The notes under the pieces are model-generated. The model was not told where the DNA came from, ran no database searches, and was given only the letters and a program-made list of their open reading frames with translations. DNA of 64,000 nucleotides from Shewanella sp. (GTDB lineage: Bacteria > Pseudomonadota > Gammaproteobacteria > Enterobacterales > Shewanellaceae). Positions 38,107-47,491 of this stretch are shown one piece after another (position 1 is the first letter of the stretch; the number at the start of each line of letters is the position of its first letter). The stretch is taken from assembly GCF_013214165.1 (NCBI RefSeq), contig NZ_JABSSM010000003.1, positions 1 through 64,000 of the forward strand. The letters run 5' to 3'. The position numbers and the translations under genes are program-made.

Positions 38107-40668
38107 ATGAACGTTCGCACTTGGTATCTTGTCGGTCTGATGGCCTCAGCCCTAATCGTTTTTTCTGTAAGTCCGCTGGTCCAAACTGCTTTTGCTGCTG
38201 AGCCGCTGAAGATCACTGGCCCCGATGGTGAGGTGAGGCAAACTAATCGTCAGTATGGCCCGACTCGGTCTTCCGATACGTTCTGGAGCATAGCTCAAAA
38301 GGTTCGCCCTGATCAGAGTGTCAGCATCTATCAAGTCATGGCGGCCATTTATGATGCCAACCCCCATGCTTTTTCTAATGCCAACTTTAATAGTCTAGAA
38401 AAAGGCATGATACTGCTTATTCCGTCACAAGACTTGATGTTGGCCATTCCTAAGAGCATGGCCAAAGCGCGTGCCGAGAGAGATGATAAAGGCTGGAAGA
38501 AAACGACTCAGCCTAAACTTGTACAAGCAACACCAGCAACGACAGCCAGCCCCGTCACCTTACCTACTACCCCTGCCGATACGAGCGCGGCTCAAAAATC
38601 TACAGCAAACCAGGATTTAACCGAGCTAACGGCTAACCTCGAAGCGGCGGAAGCTAAAAATCTGCAACTCACCGATGAGCTTGGCAGGGCCCAGGATCAG
38701 TTGGATTTAGGTGATTCAGATACAGAAACATTGAAGAATAAGATTGCCGAACTCAATGAGCAGGTTGCGATTTTAGAAGAACAATTGCAGGCCAGTAACT
38801 TGCGAGGTGCAAGCCTTAATGCGGAGGTTAAATCTCTACAAGAACAGGTTAATGCACTGCAAACTATTGAGCCTGAGGAAGATACCGATCTGTGGCGTAA
38901 TCTGATGAGCAACCCTCTGATGCTAATCGCGGCTATCTCTATCCCAGCATTACTGTTATTGCTGCTGTTGTGGTTATTCTTGAGACGTCGCCGTGATGAA
39001 GACTCAGCTACAGACGAACAAACGGCTAAGGAAACAGGAGATACATCTGCGCCGAAGGCCCCTGCCGAGCCAGGAGTAACACAGGCGCCAGCAGGTGAGG
39101 ATCTTGAAGCCATGGCAGTTCATCTTGATACCCAAGATGATGATTCCATCGATTCACTGATGAACATAGATACGGCCGAGTTACAGCCGGAAGTGGATCT
39201 GGCCGCGGATATGTTTGTTGATCCAGGTGACACTCCGAGTGAGGAGGAGCTTGTCGAAGAGGAAGGTCAGTCTCTGGATGACCTTTGGGCCGAGGCGATG
39301 GGGGAGCAAGATGATGAGGAGGCTAAAGCGGGTGCAGACGATTTAGATTCATTATTAGCAGGTTTCGATGAAGCGGCCGATGTAGAAAGTGCCCAGGTCG
39401 AGGCAGCAGCTGAGAGTCAGACCGCAAATCAGAGTGAGCTTGTTGCAGCAGATGATTTAGATTCATTATTAGCAGGTTTCGATGAAGCGGCCGATGTAGA
39501 AAGTGCCCAGGTAGAGGTAGCAGTTGAGAGTCAGACCGCAAATCAGAGTGAGCTTGTCGCAGCAGACGATGTAGATTCTCTGTTAGCTGGTTTCGATGAA
39601 GCGGCCGATGCCCCGAGTGATGATGCTATAAATCTTTCCGCACAGATAGCTGCTGAATTAGAGCAAGATGTCACTATGACCGCCGAGGACGATACACCCG
39701 GTGAAGAACGTGTTGAAAAAGAAAGTGTTGAAAAAGAGATTGAAGACGATTTAGATGCCCTACTGGCAGGGTTCGATGCGCCTGCAGAAGACACTCGCGG
39801 CGAGACGCATTTTGACTCCGATCTTAGCGATGCCATTTCTGCCGAGCTCGAAGGTGAAGTCGAGATGAGCAGCGCCGATAACCAAGATGATCTTGATTCA
39901 TTACTTGCCGAGTTCGATATTGCCGACCGACACGATAAACCAGAAATATTGGACGACAACCTGCTAGAGCCTGACGCTGAACGTGAGCCTAGTGGCGACG
40001 ATGCGCTGGACTCTCTGTTAGCCGATCTTGAGGCTGTCGATCCTAAAGCGGGTCAAGATCCTATGGCAAGTAAACCTGCTGGGGGCATGTTTGCCGATCT
40101 CAAAGCCGGTAAAAAAGCCGATAACAGCTTGGATTGGGAGTCCAATGCCGATGTGCAAGCGCCTGTCATTGCACCTGCGGGTAATGATGAGCCGCTAAGT
40201 CCATCATCAAATGCTAGTGAAACCATTGTCGATAGCGAAATTTCTTTGAGCCTAGATGATGAAGAAAAGCTGACTGTCGACGAGGTACTAGCCGCTCTCG
40301 ATGCTAACGACTTGTCTAAATCTCCAGCAGTCGCAGTACCCGAAAATGACCTTACCAGCTTCCAGAAGGACAATGGTTTTATCGATATCGATCGTCTCCT
40401 CAATGAGGCAAATGAAGATGTGGTGGACTTGGACCAGTATAAAGAGCTGGATGTCGATATGGGAGAGCTGGACAGCCTGATGGGTAATGCTGCCATGGTT
40501 GACGTCGATGATGAAGAAAACTCGGTTAATGCCAAGTTAGATCTCGCCAGAGCCTATTTAGAAATTGATGATGACGACAGTGCCAAAGCCTTGCTTAAAG
40601 AGGTGCTACTCGATGGCAATGACAGGCAGAAAGAGGAAGCCGACGGTTTAATTAATTCCTTAGATTAA
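38107..40668 (+). CDS. fimV: FimV/HubP polar landmark protein
   Basis: An 853-aa protein from the ATG at 38107 (AAGGGAAG upstream). A signal-like N-terminus is followed by a periplasmic LysM-like region (SDTFWSIAQKVRPDQ...ANPHAFSNANFNSLEKGMIL), a coiled coil (about 180-255), a membrane segment (PLMLIAAISIPALLLLLLLW, about 277-296), a long acidic cytoplasmic region with repeats of DDLDSLLAGFDEAAD, and the C-terminal FimV domain (KLDLARAYLEIDDDDSAKAL). FimV/HubP anchors chemotaxis, type IV pilus and flagellar machinery at the pole. It lies between asd and truA, the usual Shewanella/Vibrio/Pseudomonas place. Confidence 0.93.
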   Translation: MNVRTWYLVGLMASALIVFSVSPLVQTAFAAEPLKITGPDGEVRQTNRQYGPTRSSDTFWSIAQKVRPDQSVSIYQVMAAIYDANPHAFSNANFNSLEKGMILLIPSQDLMLAIPKSMAKARAERDDKGWKKTTQPKLVQATPATTASPVTLPTTPADTSAAQKSTANQDLTELTANLEAAEAKNLQLTDELGRAQDQLDLGDSDTETLKNKIAELNEQVAILEEQLQASNLRGASLNAEVKSLQEQVNALQTIEPEEDTDLWRNLMSNPLMLIAAISIPALLLLLLLWLFLRRRRDEDSATDEQTAKETGDTSAPKAPAEPGVTQAPAGEDLEAMAVHLDTQDDDSIDSLMNIDTAELQPEVDLAADMFVDPGDTPSEEELVEEEGQSLDDLWAEAMGEQDDEEAKAGADDLDSLLAGFDEAADVESAQVEAAAESQTANQSELVAADDLDSLLAGFDEAADVESAQVEVAVESQTANQSELVAADDVDSLLAGFDEAADAPSDDAINLSAQIAAELEQDVTMTAEDDTPGEERVEKESVEKEIEDDLDALLAGFDAPAEDTRGETHFDSDLSDAISAELEGEVEMSSADNQDDLDSLLAEFDIADRHDKPEILDDNLLEPDAEREPSGDDALDSLLADLEAVDPKAGQDPMASKPAGGMFADLKAGKKADNSLDWESNADVQAPVIAPAGNDEPLSPSSNASETIVDSEISLSLDDEEKLTVDEVLAALDANDLSKSPAVAVPENDLTSFQKDNGFIDIDRLLNEANEDVVDLDQYKELDVDMGELDSLMGNAAMVDVDDEENSVNAKLDLARAYLEIDDDDSAKALLKEVLLDGNDRQKEEADGLINSLD
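39334..39610 (+). repeat. 114-bp in-frame tandem repeat inside fimV
   Basis: Copies start at 39334, 39448 and 39562 (third partial), encoding a 38-residue unit that begins ADDLDSLLAGFDEAADVESA. The first two are nearly identical in DNA, so the number of acidic repeats probably varies between strains. More diverged forms of the DDLDSLLA motif continue to about 40020. Confidence 0.9.
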
Positions 40669-40688
40669 ATTTGTGCCACTGCTAAAAT

Positions 40689-40712
40689 AACGGCGCATCT
40701 AGCGCCGTTTTT
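40689..40712 (+). terminator. Rho-independent terminator after fimV
   Basis: The stem AACGGCGC / GCGCCGTT with a five-base loop is followed by a T run, 20 bp past the fimV stop. Confidence 0.85.
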
Positions 40713-40848
40713 CTTATCTGTAATTCAAGTGTGTGCTAAAATCCGCGCCAAAATAGGTCAAACAACTTCTCTGGGTTTGCTTTATAACGAGCTAACCCCC
40801 CATGATTGATTGTATGAGTGGCGACAGAGACAGGTTCAAAGAGGGTGT

Positions 40849-41634
40849 ATGCGAGTAGCGTTAGGTATCGAATATGATGGCAGCAAGTATTATGGCTGGC
40901 AGCGTCAGCTCGAAGTCGACACGGTTCAGGCTCAGTTAGAGCGAGCCCTGTCAAAAGTAGCCAATCAGGCCATTAGCGTTCACTGCGCCGGTAGAACCGA
41001 CTCAGGCGTTCATGGTACGGGACAAGTGGTCCACTTCGAGACGACGGCTATTCGTAAGGAGAGTGCCTGGACCTTAGGTGTTAATGTCAACTTGCCCGAC
41101 GATATAGCAGTGAAATGGGTGAAGCTGGTCGATGATGATTTTCATGCTCGCTTCTCTGCGACGGCCAGACGTTATCGTTACATCATCTATAACTATCATT
41201 TAAGACCCGGGATCTTACGTTCGGGTGTGAGTCATTATCGAGGTCAACTCGACGAGAACAAGATGCATCATGCGGCCCAGCATTTTGTCGGTGAGCATGA
41301 CTTTACCAGTTTCAGGGCGCTGCACTGTCAGTCTAAAACCCCGTTTCGACATGTCCATGAGGTCAATGTGACCCGCCAGGGCATGTACATATGTGTGGAT
41401 ATCAAGGCGAATGCCTTCTTGCATCATATGGTGCGTAACATAGTCGGTTCATTGATTGAGATTGGTCAGGGTCATCAGAATGAAGACTGGATTGTCAGTC
41501 TGTTAGCCCTCAAGGACAGAAGCAAGGCGGCCCCCACGGCGAAGCCGAATGGCTTATATATGGTCGATGTGACTTATCCGGATAAGTATGAACTGCCAAA
41601 ATTAGCACTCGGTCCGCTATTTATGTTGGATTGA
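40849..41634 (+). CDS. truA: tRNA pseudouridine(38-40) synthase
   Basis: A 261-aa TruA. The start at 40849 is chosen by an AGAGGG ribosome site and the family N-terminus [20 protein letters not shown]. The catalytic Asp51 stands in [35 protein letters not shown] marks the C-terminal half. It isomerises uridines in the anticodon stem-loop of tRNA. Confidence 0.96.
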   Translation: MRVALGIEYDGSKYYGWQRQLEVDTVQAQLERALSKVANQAISVHCAGRTDSGVHGTGQVVHFETTAIRKESAWTLGVNVNLPDDIAVKWVKLVDDDFHARFSATARRYRYIIYNYHLRPGILRSGVSHYRGQLDENKMHHAAQHFVGEHDFTSFRALHCQSKTPFRHVHEVNVTRQGMYICVDIKANAFLHHMVRNIVGSLIEIGQGHQNEDWIVSLLALKDRSKAAPTAKPNGLYMVDVTYPDKYELPKLALGPLFMLD

Positions 41635-41708
41635 TAGCCTTGCTAGGCATCTCTATCGGCACCACTGTGTGGTGGAATTTTTAATTAATTATCAAGAGCA
41701 CAATATTC

Positions 41709-43004
41709 ATGTTTAACGCCCCCGCTCAAGATGCCAGCTTAGAAACCTGGTTAGATTATTTGCTTGCCATACACCCAACTGAGATCGAGATGGGGCTTGG
41801 GCGAGTATCACAAGTGGCCGATCGACTCGGGCTTAGGGATCTCGGTACCACTAAGGTGATCACCGTTGCTGGCACCAATGGCAAGGGAACCACCTGCGCC
41901 ATGGTCGAGCAGGTGTTACTCCTGGCAGGGGAAAGCGTCGGTGTTTATAGCTCGCCCCATATGCTTAAATACAATGAGCGGGTTCGTATCGATGGCAAAG
42001 ATGTCGATGACGGGCGTTTTGTGCAAGCCTTCGATGCCATCAATCAGGCGCGTGGTGATATCTCCCTGAGCTATTTCGAGTTCGCGACCTTGGCTGGCTT
42101 ATATATCTTCAAAGCGGCTAAGCTAGATACCGTGTTATTGGAAGTCGGGCTCGGTGGCCGATTAGATGCCATCAATATCATAGATGCCGACATTGCCGTT
42201 ATCACTTCTATCGATCTCGATCATCAAGAGTATCTTGGCGATACCCGAGAGTCTGTCGGCATGGAGAAAGCGGGGATCTTACGCGCCAATAAACCTGGCG
42301 TTATCGGCGAGCCTGACTTGCCGGCCTGTGTGATCCAATATGCCAATGACTTAGGCGCAGTATTGCATCGCGTCGGTCACGAATTTAGCTACAGCAGTGA
42401 GGCCGATTTCTGGCAGTTTAGCGGCCTGCAACCCATGAGTGATATTCCTCTGCCTGCGTTGCCATTGCCCAATGCGGCAACGGCGCTAGCCTTGCTTGAG
42501 TTGGGTTGGCCTCAGCTCAGTGCCGACATCATACGTGAAGGCATACAAGGGGCCAGACTCACAGGCAGGCTCGAAGTGGTCGCCGAGCAGCCTCTGGTCT
42601 TGCTCGATGTGGCCCACAATCCTCATGCCGCCCGTTATCTGGCTAAACAGCTTGAAAAACATCAAGCTAAGCGGTTATTTGCCCTATGTGGCATGTTAAA
42701 AGATAAGGATTGTCGTCAAGTTATCGAGACTCTGGCACCTCTGGTCGATGTGTGGGCATTTACCAGCCTGCAAACTGAGCGTAGCGCCTCGGGAGAGGCC
42801 CTCAACAAGATATTTGTGCGACAGGTTCAACATACAGGTGTATCGGCCGATGCTAAGCACTTCGATTCCGTAGAGTCGGCTTGGGGCGCAATTGCTGCAG
42901 AAATATGCCAAGGAGATGTAGTCATTGTATTTGGCTCCTTTTACACTGTGGCAGAGTTTAAAAATATCGAACTGGGGGTGATTAATCATGGATACAAAGG
43001 ATAA
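41709..43004 (+). CDS. folC: Bifunctional folylpolyglutamate/dihydrofolate synthase
   Basis: A 431-aa Mur-ligase-type protein. ATP binding is by the P-loop VAGTNGKGTTCAMVEQV (about residue 55); YSSPHMLKYNERVRIDGK and LLEVGLGGRLDAINIID are FolC hallmarks, and the C-terminal domain starts with LLDVAHNPHAARYLAKQL. It makes dihydrofolate and adds glutamates to folates. Its 3' end overlaps dedD by 17 bp, so the two are one transcript. Confidence 0.95.
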   Translation: MFNAPAQDASLETWLDYLLAIHPTEIEMGLGRVSQVADRLGLRDLGTTKVITVAGTNGKGTTCAMVEQVLLLAGESVGVYSSPHMLKYNERVRIDGKDVDDGRFVQAFDAINQARGDISLSYFEFATLAGLYIFKAAKLDTVLLEVGLGGRLDAINIIDADIAVITSIDLDHQEYLGDTRESVGMEKAGILRANKPGVIGEPDLPACVIQYANDLGAVLHRVGHEFSYSSEADFWQFSGLQPMSDIPLPALPLPNAATALALLELGWPQLSADIIREGIQGARLTGRLEVVAEQPLVLLDVAHNPHAARYLAKQLEKHQAKRLFALCGMLKDKDCRQVIETLAPLVDVWAFTSLQTERSASGEALNKIFVRQVQHTGVSADAKHFDSVESAWGAIAAEICQGDVVIVFGSFYTVAEFKNIELGVINHGYKG

Positions 43005-43662
43005 AGAGCAAGATAACGAGACGTCGGGTCATTTTCAGAACCGCTTAGTGGGCGTCATCGTCTTCGTCGCATTAGGGGTCATTTTTCTCCCCGATGTGCT
43101 CGATGGCAAGAAAGAGCAACAAGAAGAGCATTTTTCCGAGATCCCCCTGCGTCCTCAAGTGGCCGATATGACTCTGCCCGATGAGGCGATACAAGCGGTG
43201 GATCTTAGTGACAAGGAGCTTGCGTTTCAGTCTGAAGAGCAGGCCGCTACATCTGATGCAGACAAGTGGCAAGTGGTCGAGACAGAGCCCAAACCACAGC
43301 AGCAGGCTGCGAGCACAAATGTGCAGCCGCAGAGTAAGCCACAGAGTAAACCTGAGTCTAAAGCCGCTGTGAAGCCGACGATTACACCTGTTGTTGAGCC
43401 TCTTGTACCGACGAGTTCAGTCTATACATTACAACTCGGCAGTTTCAAGAATGCCGCCAATGTGAGTGGCCTTATCAGCAAGCTTAGAGCCGGAGGTTTC
43501 AATGCCTATACCTTGCCGACTCACCCCGTCGATGGCAAGTTGACTAAGGTGTTTGTCGGGCCTGAATTCTCTAAATCTAAGCTGCAGTCGCTTCAACCTG
43601 GTATCGAGAAGTTGACCAAGCTTAAAGGACGAATTGTCACTTATCGTCCCACAGCCTCTTAA
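42988..43662 (+). CDS. dedD: SPOR-domain cell division protein, DedD-like
   Basis: A 224-aa inner membrane protein: short cytoplasmic head, one TM (NRLVGVIVFVALGVIFLPDVL, about 15-35), a Gln/Pro/Lys-rich periplasmic linker (80-145) and a C-terminal SPOR domain (VYTLQLGSFKNAANVSGLI to the end). SPOR domains bind denuded septal glycan. The folC-dedD-cvpA-purF order is the same as in E. coli. Confidence 0.9.
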   Translation: MDTKDKEQDNETSGHFQNRLVGVIVFVALGVIFLPDVLDGKKEQQEEHFSEIPLRPQVADMTLPDEAIQAVDLSDKELAFQSEEQAATSDADKWQVVETEPKPQQQAASTNVQPQSKPQSKPESKAAVKPTITPVVEPLVPTSSVYTLQLGSFKNAANVSGLISKLRAGGFNAYTLPTHPVDGKLTKVFVGPEFSKSKLQSLQPGIEKLTKLKGRIVTYRPTAS

Positions 43663-43774
43663 GCGAAAACTGTGATTAGAGATCGAAACAATAAATTATC
43701 CCATTTGGGGGTGAGAATGTGCTCGGTCTCTGTTAAAATCCCGCCGTCTTAACCCTATGTTGGATTATCATTAA

Positions 43775-44263
43775 ATGGTTTGGATCGATTACGCCATTCT
43801 CACTGTTATCGGAGTCTCGACTCTAATCAGCTTGCTTCGTGGTTTCGCGAAAGAAGCCATGTCGTTAGTCGTCTGGTTTGCAGCCTTCTTTGTCGCGAGT
43901 CAGTTTTATCAAGATCTCGCGGTTTACCTCACCCAAATGCAAGATGAAATGCTTCGTAATGGCGTCGCAGTTGCTATTCTATTTATAGCGACACTCATCA
44001 TAGGGGCGTTAATTAATTACCTCATCGGTCAGTTGGTCGACAAAACTGGCTTATCCGGGACCGACAGAGTCCTGGGTCTGTGTTTTGGTGCCTTGAGAGG
44101 TGCCTTAATTGTCAGTGCGTTACTATTTTTTATGGATGCGTTTACGGGCGCACCCAATACGGATTGGTGGCAGAGCTCAACACTCGTGCCCGAATTCGGC
44201 GTTGTTATCCAGTGGTTTTTTGACTACATAGAAAACACGTCAAGCTTTGTACCCAAAATATAA
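43775..44263 (+). CDS. cvpA: CvpA family membrane protein
   Basis: A 162-aa protein with four predicted membrane segments and the CvpA N-terminus WIDYAILTVIGVSTLISLLR followed by GFAKEAMSLVVW. Needed for colicin V production in E. coli and linked with envelope homeostasis; mechanism unknown. Upstream of purF by 99 bp and probably cotranscribed with it. No clear PurR operator was found upstream. Confidence 0.92.
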   Translation: MVWIDYAILTVIGVSTLISLLRGFAKEAMSLVVWFAAFFVASQFYQDLAVYLTQMQDEMLRNGVAVAILFIATLIIGALINYLIGQLVDKTGLSGTDRVLGLCFGALRGALIVSALLFFMDAFTGAPNTDWWQSSTLVPEFGVVIQWFFDYIENTSSFVPKI

Positions 44264-44362
44264 AATGCACCCAAGCATTAGTAGGTTTAGCTTAAGTCGA
44301 TTCTGACTTTTGCGACTAAAAATTATAATTATCAGAACATCTTACAATGAGGAATCTCACCC

Positions 44363-45877
44363 ATGTGTGGTATCGTCGGAATAGTTGGCCGGTCATCGGT
44401 TAATCAGCCTATCTATGATGCACTAACCGTACTCCAGCATCGCGGTCAAGATGCTGCTGGTATCGTGACTGTTGATGGCAATGCGTTTAGATTACGTAAG
44501 GCCAATGGTCTGGTAAAAGACGTATTTGAAGTGAAACATATGCAACGCCTGCAAGGTAACATAGGTATCGGTCATGTCCGTTACCCAACCGCAGGCAGCT
44601 CGAGTGCATCTGAGGCTCAGCCTTTCTACGTTAACTCTCCATTTGGTATTTCATTAGCCCATAACGGCAACTTGACCAATACCGTAGAGTTACATAAGCG
44701 TCTGCTTAAGCAGCGCCGTCACGTGAACACCACATCTGACTCTGAAGTCTTGCTAAACCTGTTGGCCGATGAGATTCAGCAGTGTAAAAACGAGAGCTTA
44801 AGTGCCGATGAAGTGTTCGATGCCGTGATTAATGTTCACAACTTGATCCGTGGTGCCTACGCCGTCGTTGCCTTGATCATAGGTCAAGGCATGGTCGCTT
44901 TTCGTGATCCCTTCGGTATTCGTCCTTTGGTTCTGGGTAAGCAAGAGACTGAGAACGGCATCGAATATATGGTTGCCTCCGAGAGTGTAGCACTCGATGC
45001 GGTTGGCTTTAAACTGATGCGTGATATTGCGCCGGGCGAAGCCGTGTATATCACCCAAGATGGTGAGCTATACACACGTCAGTGCGCTAAAGACCCCGTC
45101 TATGCACCTTGTCTATTTGAATTTGTTTACTTCGCACGCCCTGACTCGACTATCGATAAAGTCTCTGTCTACGGTAGCCGGGTGAACATGGGGGCTAAGT
45201 TAGGTGAGAAGATTAAGCGAGAATGGGAAGATCATGATATAGATGTGATCATTCCGATCCCGGAAACCTCATGTGACACAGCGTTAGAGATAGCGCGTCA
45301 CCTAAATCTTCCATATCGACAAGGTTTCGTTAAAAACCGTTATATCGGCCGTACGTTTATCATGCCTGGTCAACAGGAGCGTAAGAAGTCGGTACGTCGT
45401 AAACTCAATGCCATAGGGGTCGAGTTTAAGGGCAAGAATGTCTTGTTGGTCGATGACTCTGTGGTACGAGGTACGACATCAGAGCAGATCATCCAGATGG
45501 CTCGCGAAGCCGGCGCTAACAAGGTGTACTTTGCCTCGGCGGCACCGGAAATACGCTTCCCTAATGTCTATGGTATCGATATGCCAACGACGAGCGAGTT
45601 GATTGCCCATGGTCGTGATGTGGATGAGATCAGTAAGATGATTGGTGCCGATGGCATGATCTACCAAGACCTTGAAGATTTAATTGAAGCGGTTCGCATG
45701 GAAAACCCTGAGATTAAGCGTTTCGAGACCTCGGTATTCGATGGCAACTACATCACTAACGATGTGGATCAGGCTTACCTAGATCACATCACTCAGTTAC
45801 GTAATGATGATGCTAAGGCCAACCGTAACCAAGATATCGGCACTAATCTAGAGCTGCATAACGTTTGTCATCCATAA
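44363..45877 (+). CDS. purF: Amidophosphoribosyltransferase
   Basis: A 504-aa class II glutamine amidotransferase starting [15 protein letters not shown]: Cys2 becomes the catalytic N-terminal nucleophile, and no propeptide is present. The phosphoribosyltransferase motif [17 protein letters not shown] is near residue 360. It makes phosphoribosylamine, the first committed step of purine synthesis. Confidence 0.97.
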   Translation: MCGIVGIVGRSSVNQPIYDALTVLQHRGQDAAGIVTVDGNAFRLRKANGLVKDVFEVKHMQRLQGNIGIGHVRYPTAGSSSASEAQPFYVNSPFGISLAHNGNLTNTVELHKRLLKQRRHVNTTSDSEVLLNLLADEIQQCKNESLSADEVFDAVINVHNLIRGAYAVVALIIGQGMVAFRDPFGIRPLVLGKQETENGIEYMVASESVALDAVGFKLMRDIAPGEAVYITQDGELYTRQCAKDPVYAPCLFEFVYFARPDSTIDKVSVYGSRVNMGAKLGEKIKREWEDHDIDVIIPIPETSCDTALEIARHLNLPYRQGFVKNRYIGRTFIMPGQQERKKSVRRKLNAIGVEFKGKNVLLVDDSVVRGTTSEQIIQMAREAGANKVYFASAAPEIRFPNVYGIDMPTTSELIAHGRDVDEISKMIGADGMIYQDLEDLIEAVRMENPEIKRFETSVFDGNYITNDVDQAYLDHITQLRNDDAKANRNQDIGTNLELHNVCHP

Positions 45878-45967
45878 ACACTCGCCTAATGGTGAGTGTC
45901 TTCTTAGTGAAGGCGAGTTAACGTTTAGAAAGCCGACATATCAAGTTTGAGTGTCGGCTTTTTATTG
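45878..45967 (+). terminator. Two stacked hairpins after purF
   Basis: Hairpin 1 (ACACTCGCC / GGTGAGTGT, right after the stop) and hairpin 2 at 45929-45961 (AAAGCCGACA / TGTCGGCTTT), which runs into TTTTTATT. The second is a standard terminator and lies only 30 bp before the next gene's start. Confidence 0.85.
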
Positions 45968-45994
45968 TTCAATTTTTTTTGGGGGGGGAGCAAG

Positions 45995-46915
45995 ATGGTA
46001 CAGGAAAACAGATATCCAATAGGCGTTACGGGTCAGAAATGGGGCGCAGCGGAGAAGGCTCTGTGGTTAACCAAGCAGACGATTAAGCGCTCCTATCAAG
46101 CTGAGGTGGTTGCGAAAATTACGCCACTGGCTGAGCACTTTCAAGTCGACCAGTATGGCGCCTTATCTTATAACGCCAGTGAATATCCCTTGTTTGTGGT
46201 CAAGTCTAGGCAGTGGAGTGAAGATAAGCCGACTGTGCTAGTGACTGGCGGGGTTCATGGCTATGAAACCAGCGGTGTACAAGGGGCAATCCGTTTCTTG
46301 GAGACCCAGGCCAAGGCGTATGAGGACCGATTTAATATCCTGGTTGCCCCATGTGTCAGCCCTTGGGGATATGAGACCATCAACCGCTGGAATCCCAATG
46401 CGGTAGACCCTAATCGTTCATTCTATCGAGACAGTCCGGCCGAAGAGTCGGCGGCCTTGATGGCGTATATTGCCGATTTAGACATAGATATCACAGCGCA
46501 TATCGATCTACACGAAACCACAGACACAGATAACTCAGCATTCAGGCCTGCCTTAGCGGCCAGGGATGCGGTGGAACATACTAACTGGAATATCCCCGAT
46601 GGATTTTATCTGGTGGGCAACACTGAGTTGCCGGTTGAGGCGTTTCAAACTGCAATTATCGAGTCGGTTAAAAAGGTTACCCACATAGCCCCAGCAGATG
46701 ATGATGGCAAGCTTATCGGTGTTAACCTGTCTCAGTTTGGCGTAATTAACTATGCCACTCAGGCTCTGGGCTTGTGTATTGGTTTTAGTGACAGCGTCTA
46801 TGCCACCACCACTGAGGTATACCCGGATAGCCCTAAGGTCGATGATGAAAATTGTATTTTAGCGCAGGTAGCGGCAATCACAGCTGGGTTAGATTATATC
46901 TTGCCACTTTCTTAA
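45995..46915 (+). CDS. M14-family metallopeptidase
   Basis: A 306-aa protein from the ATG at 45995, chosen by a G-rich GGGGAG ribosome site; the in-frame upstream TTG lies inside the purF terminator. Zinc ligands of the M14/AstE type are visible: H and E in VTGGVHGYETSG, H in AHIDLHETTD, and a catalytic Glu candidate in ATTTEVYPD. No signal peptide, so cytoplasmic. Substrate unknown; it may be a carboxypeptidase or deacylase. Confidence 0.82.
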   Translation: MVQENRYPIGVTGQKWGAAEKALWLTKQTIKRSYQAEVVAKITPLAEHFQVDQYGALSYNASEYPLFVVKSRQWSEDKPTVLVTGGVHGYETSGVQGAIRFLETQAKAYEDRFNILVAPCVSPWGYETINRWNPNAVDPNRSFYRDSPAEESAALMAYIADLDIDITAHIDLHETTDTDNSAFRPALAARDAVEHTNWNIPDGFYLVGNTELPVEAFQTAIIESVKKVTHIAPADDDGKLIGVNLSQFGVINYATQALGLCIGFSDSVYATTTEVYPDSPKVDDENCILAQVAAITAGLDYILPLS

Positions 46916-46961
46916 TCTCCTATCTTAATCCCTTATGTAAAGTAAGCTGTAGTCAGTCATT

Positions 46962-46998
46962 AGCGTTAACTCAGGTGCAGAGTTAACGCTTTATTTTA
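46962..46998 (+). terminator. Terminator after the M14 peptidase
   Basis: A perfect 11-bp stem, AGCGTTAACTC / GAGTTAACGCT, with a seven-base loop and a following TTATTTTAT. Confidence 0.8.
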
Positions 46999-47036
46999 TC
47001 TGTTTTTCAAGCCATGTCTTAAGCTCGACCCGTGTC

Positions 47037-47303
47037 TTACGCCAAATGAACACACCAGACTAGCATCCAGATGGCGAAGAGTACGCTAGCGGCGCGTTTA
47101 CTCACGGTGTGACCTAGGCTCAAGCCTATGAGTGCGCCGATACAGGTTAAGACTATTTGCATGGTCACCAATAGCATCAACACGAAGGTTTTATTATCGG
47201 TTATCAGCGGGGTGAACAATAGGGCAACCCCGGTCACCATAAGGAAATGATACAGGAATAGTCTATCTAGGCCGCTGCCAGTTTCTGTGGTCGATGCCAT
47301 CAT
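47037..47303 (-). CDS. Small membrane protein, probably iron-regulated
   Basis: An 88-aa protein with three hydrophobic segments (FLYHFLMVTGVALLFTPLI, LMLLVTMQIVLTCIGALIGL and ASVLFAIWMLVWCVHL). No known family was recognised. A near-consensus Fur box stands about 42 bp upstream of its start, so it is likely made under iron limitation. It is divergent from topB. Confidence 0.65.
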   Translation of the reverse strand: MMASTTETGSGLDRLFLYHFLMVTGVALLFTPLITDNKTFVLMLLVTMQIVLTCIGALIGLSLGHTVSKRAASVLFAIWMLVWCVHLA

Positions 47304-47344
47304 GATGTACCTGCTTCAAAAGTTCACTCGTCTCTAGATAATAA

Positions 47345-47363
47345 CTAAATGATAATCATTATC
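47345..47363. promoter_or_regulatory. Fur box
   Basis: CTAAATGATAATCATTATC matches the 19-bp Fur consensus at 16 positions, with the central ATGATAATCATTATC intact. It lies between the small membrane protein gene (start 42 bp away on the minus strand) and topB (129 bp away on the plus strand); the closer gene is the probable target. Confidence 0.75.
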
Positions 47364-47491
47364 AACTAAATTTACACAGTAAACGGGTCATGGTAATACT
47401 ATTGCTGGAGGTTATTATCGGCAGATATTGCAGCTTGTGTCGCTTTAGGCTAAAGTTACTGGTAATTTGTACAGTAGTTTGAGTTCCGCTT

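Noticed and set aside
39323..40535. Long open frames on the minus strand inside fimV
   Set aside because: They come from the biased Asp/Glu/Ala codons of the acidic region; no start signals and serine-rich nonsense products.
43663..43774. PurR operator before cvpA-purF
   Set aside because: No ACGCAAACGTTTGCGT-like palindrome could be found in the interval.
45947..45994. N-terminal extension of the M14 peptidase from a TTG
   Set aside because: The extension lies within the purF terminator hairpin; the ATG at 45995 has a strong ribosome site.
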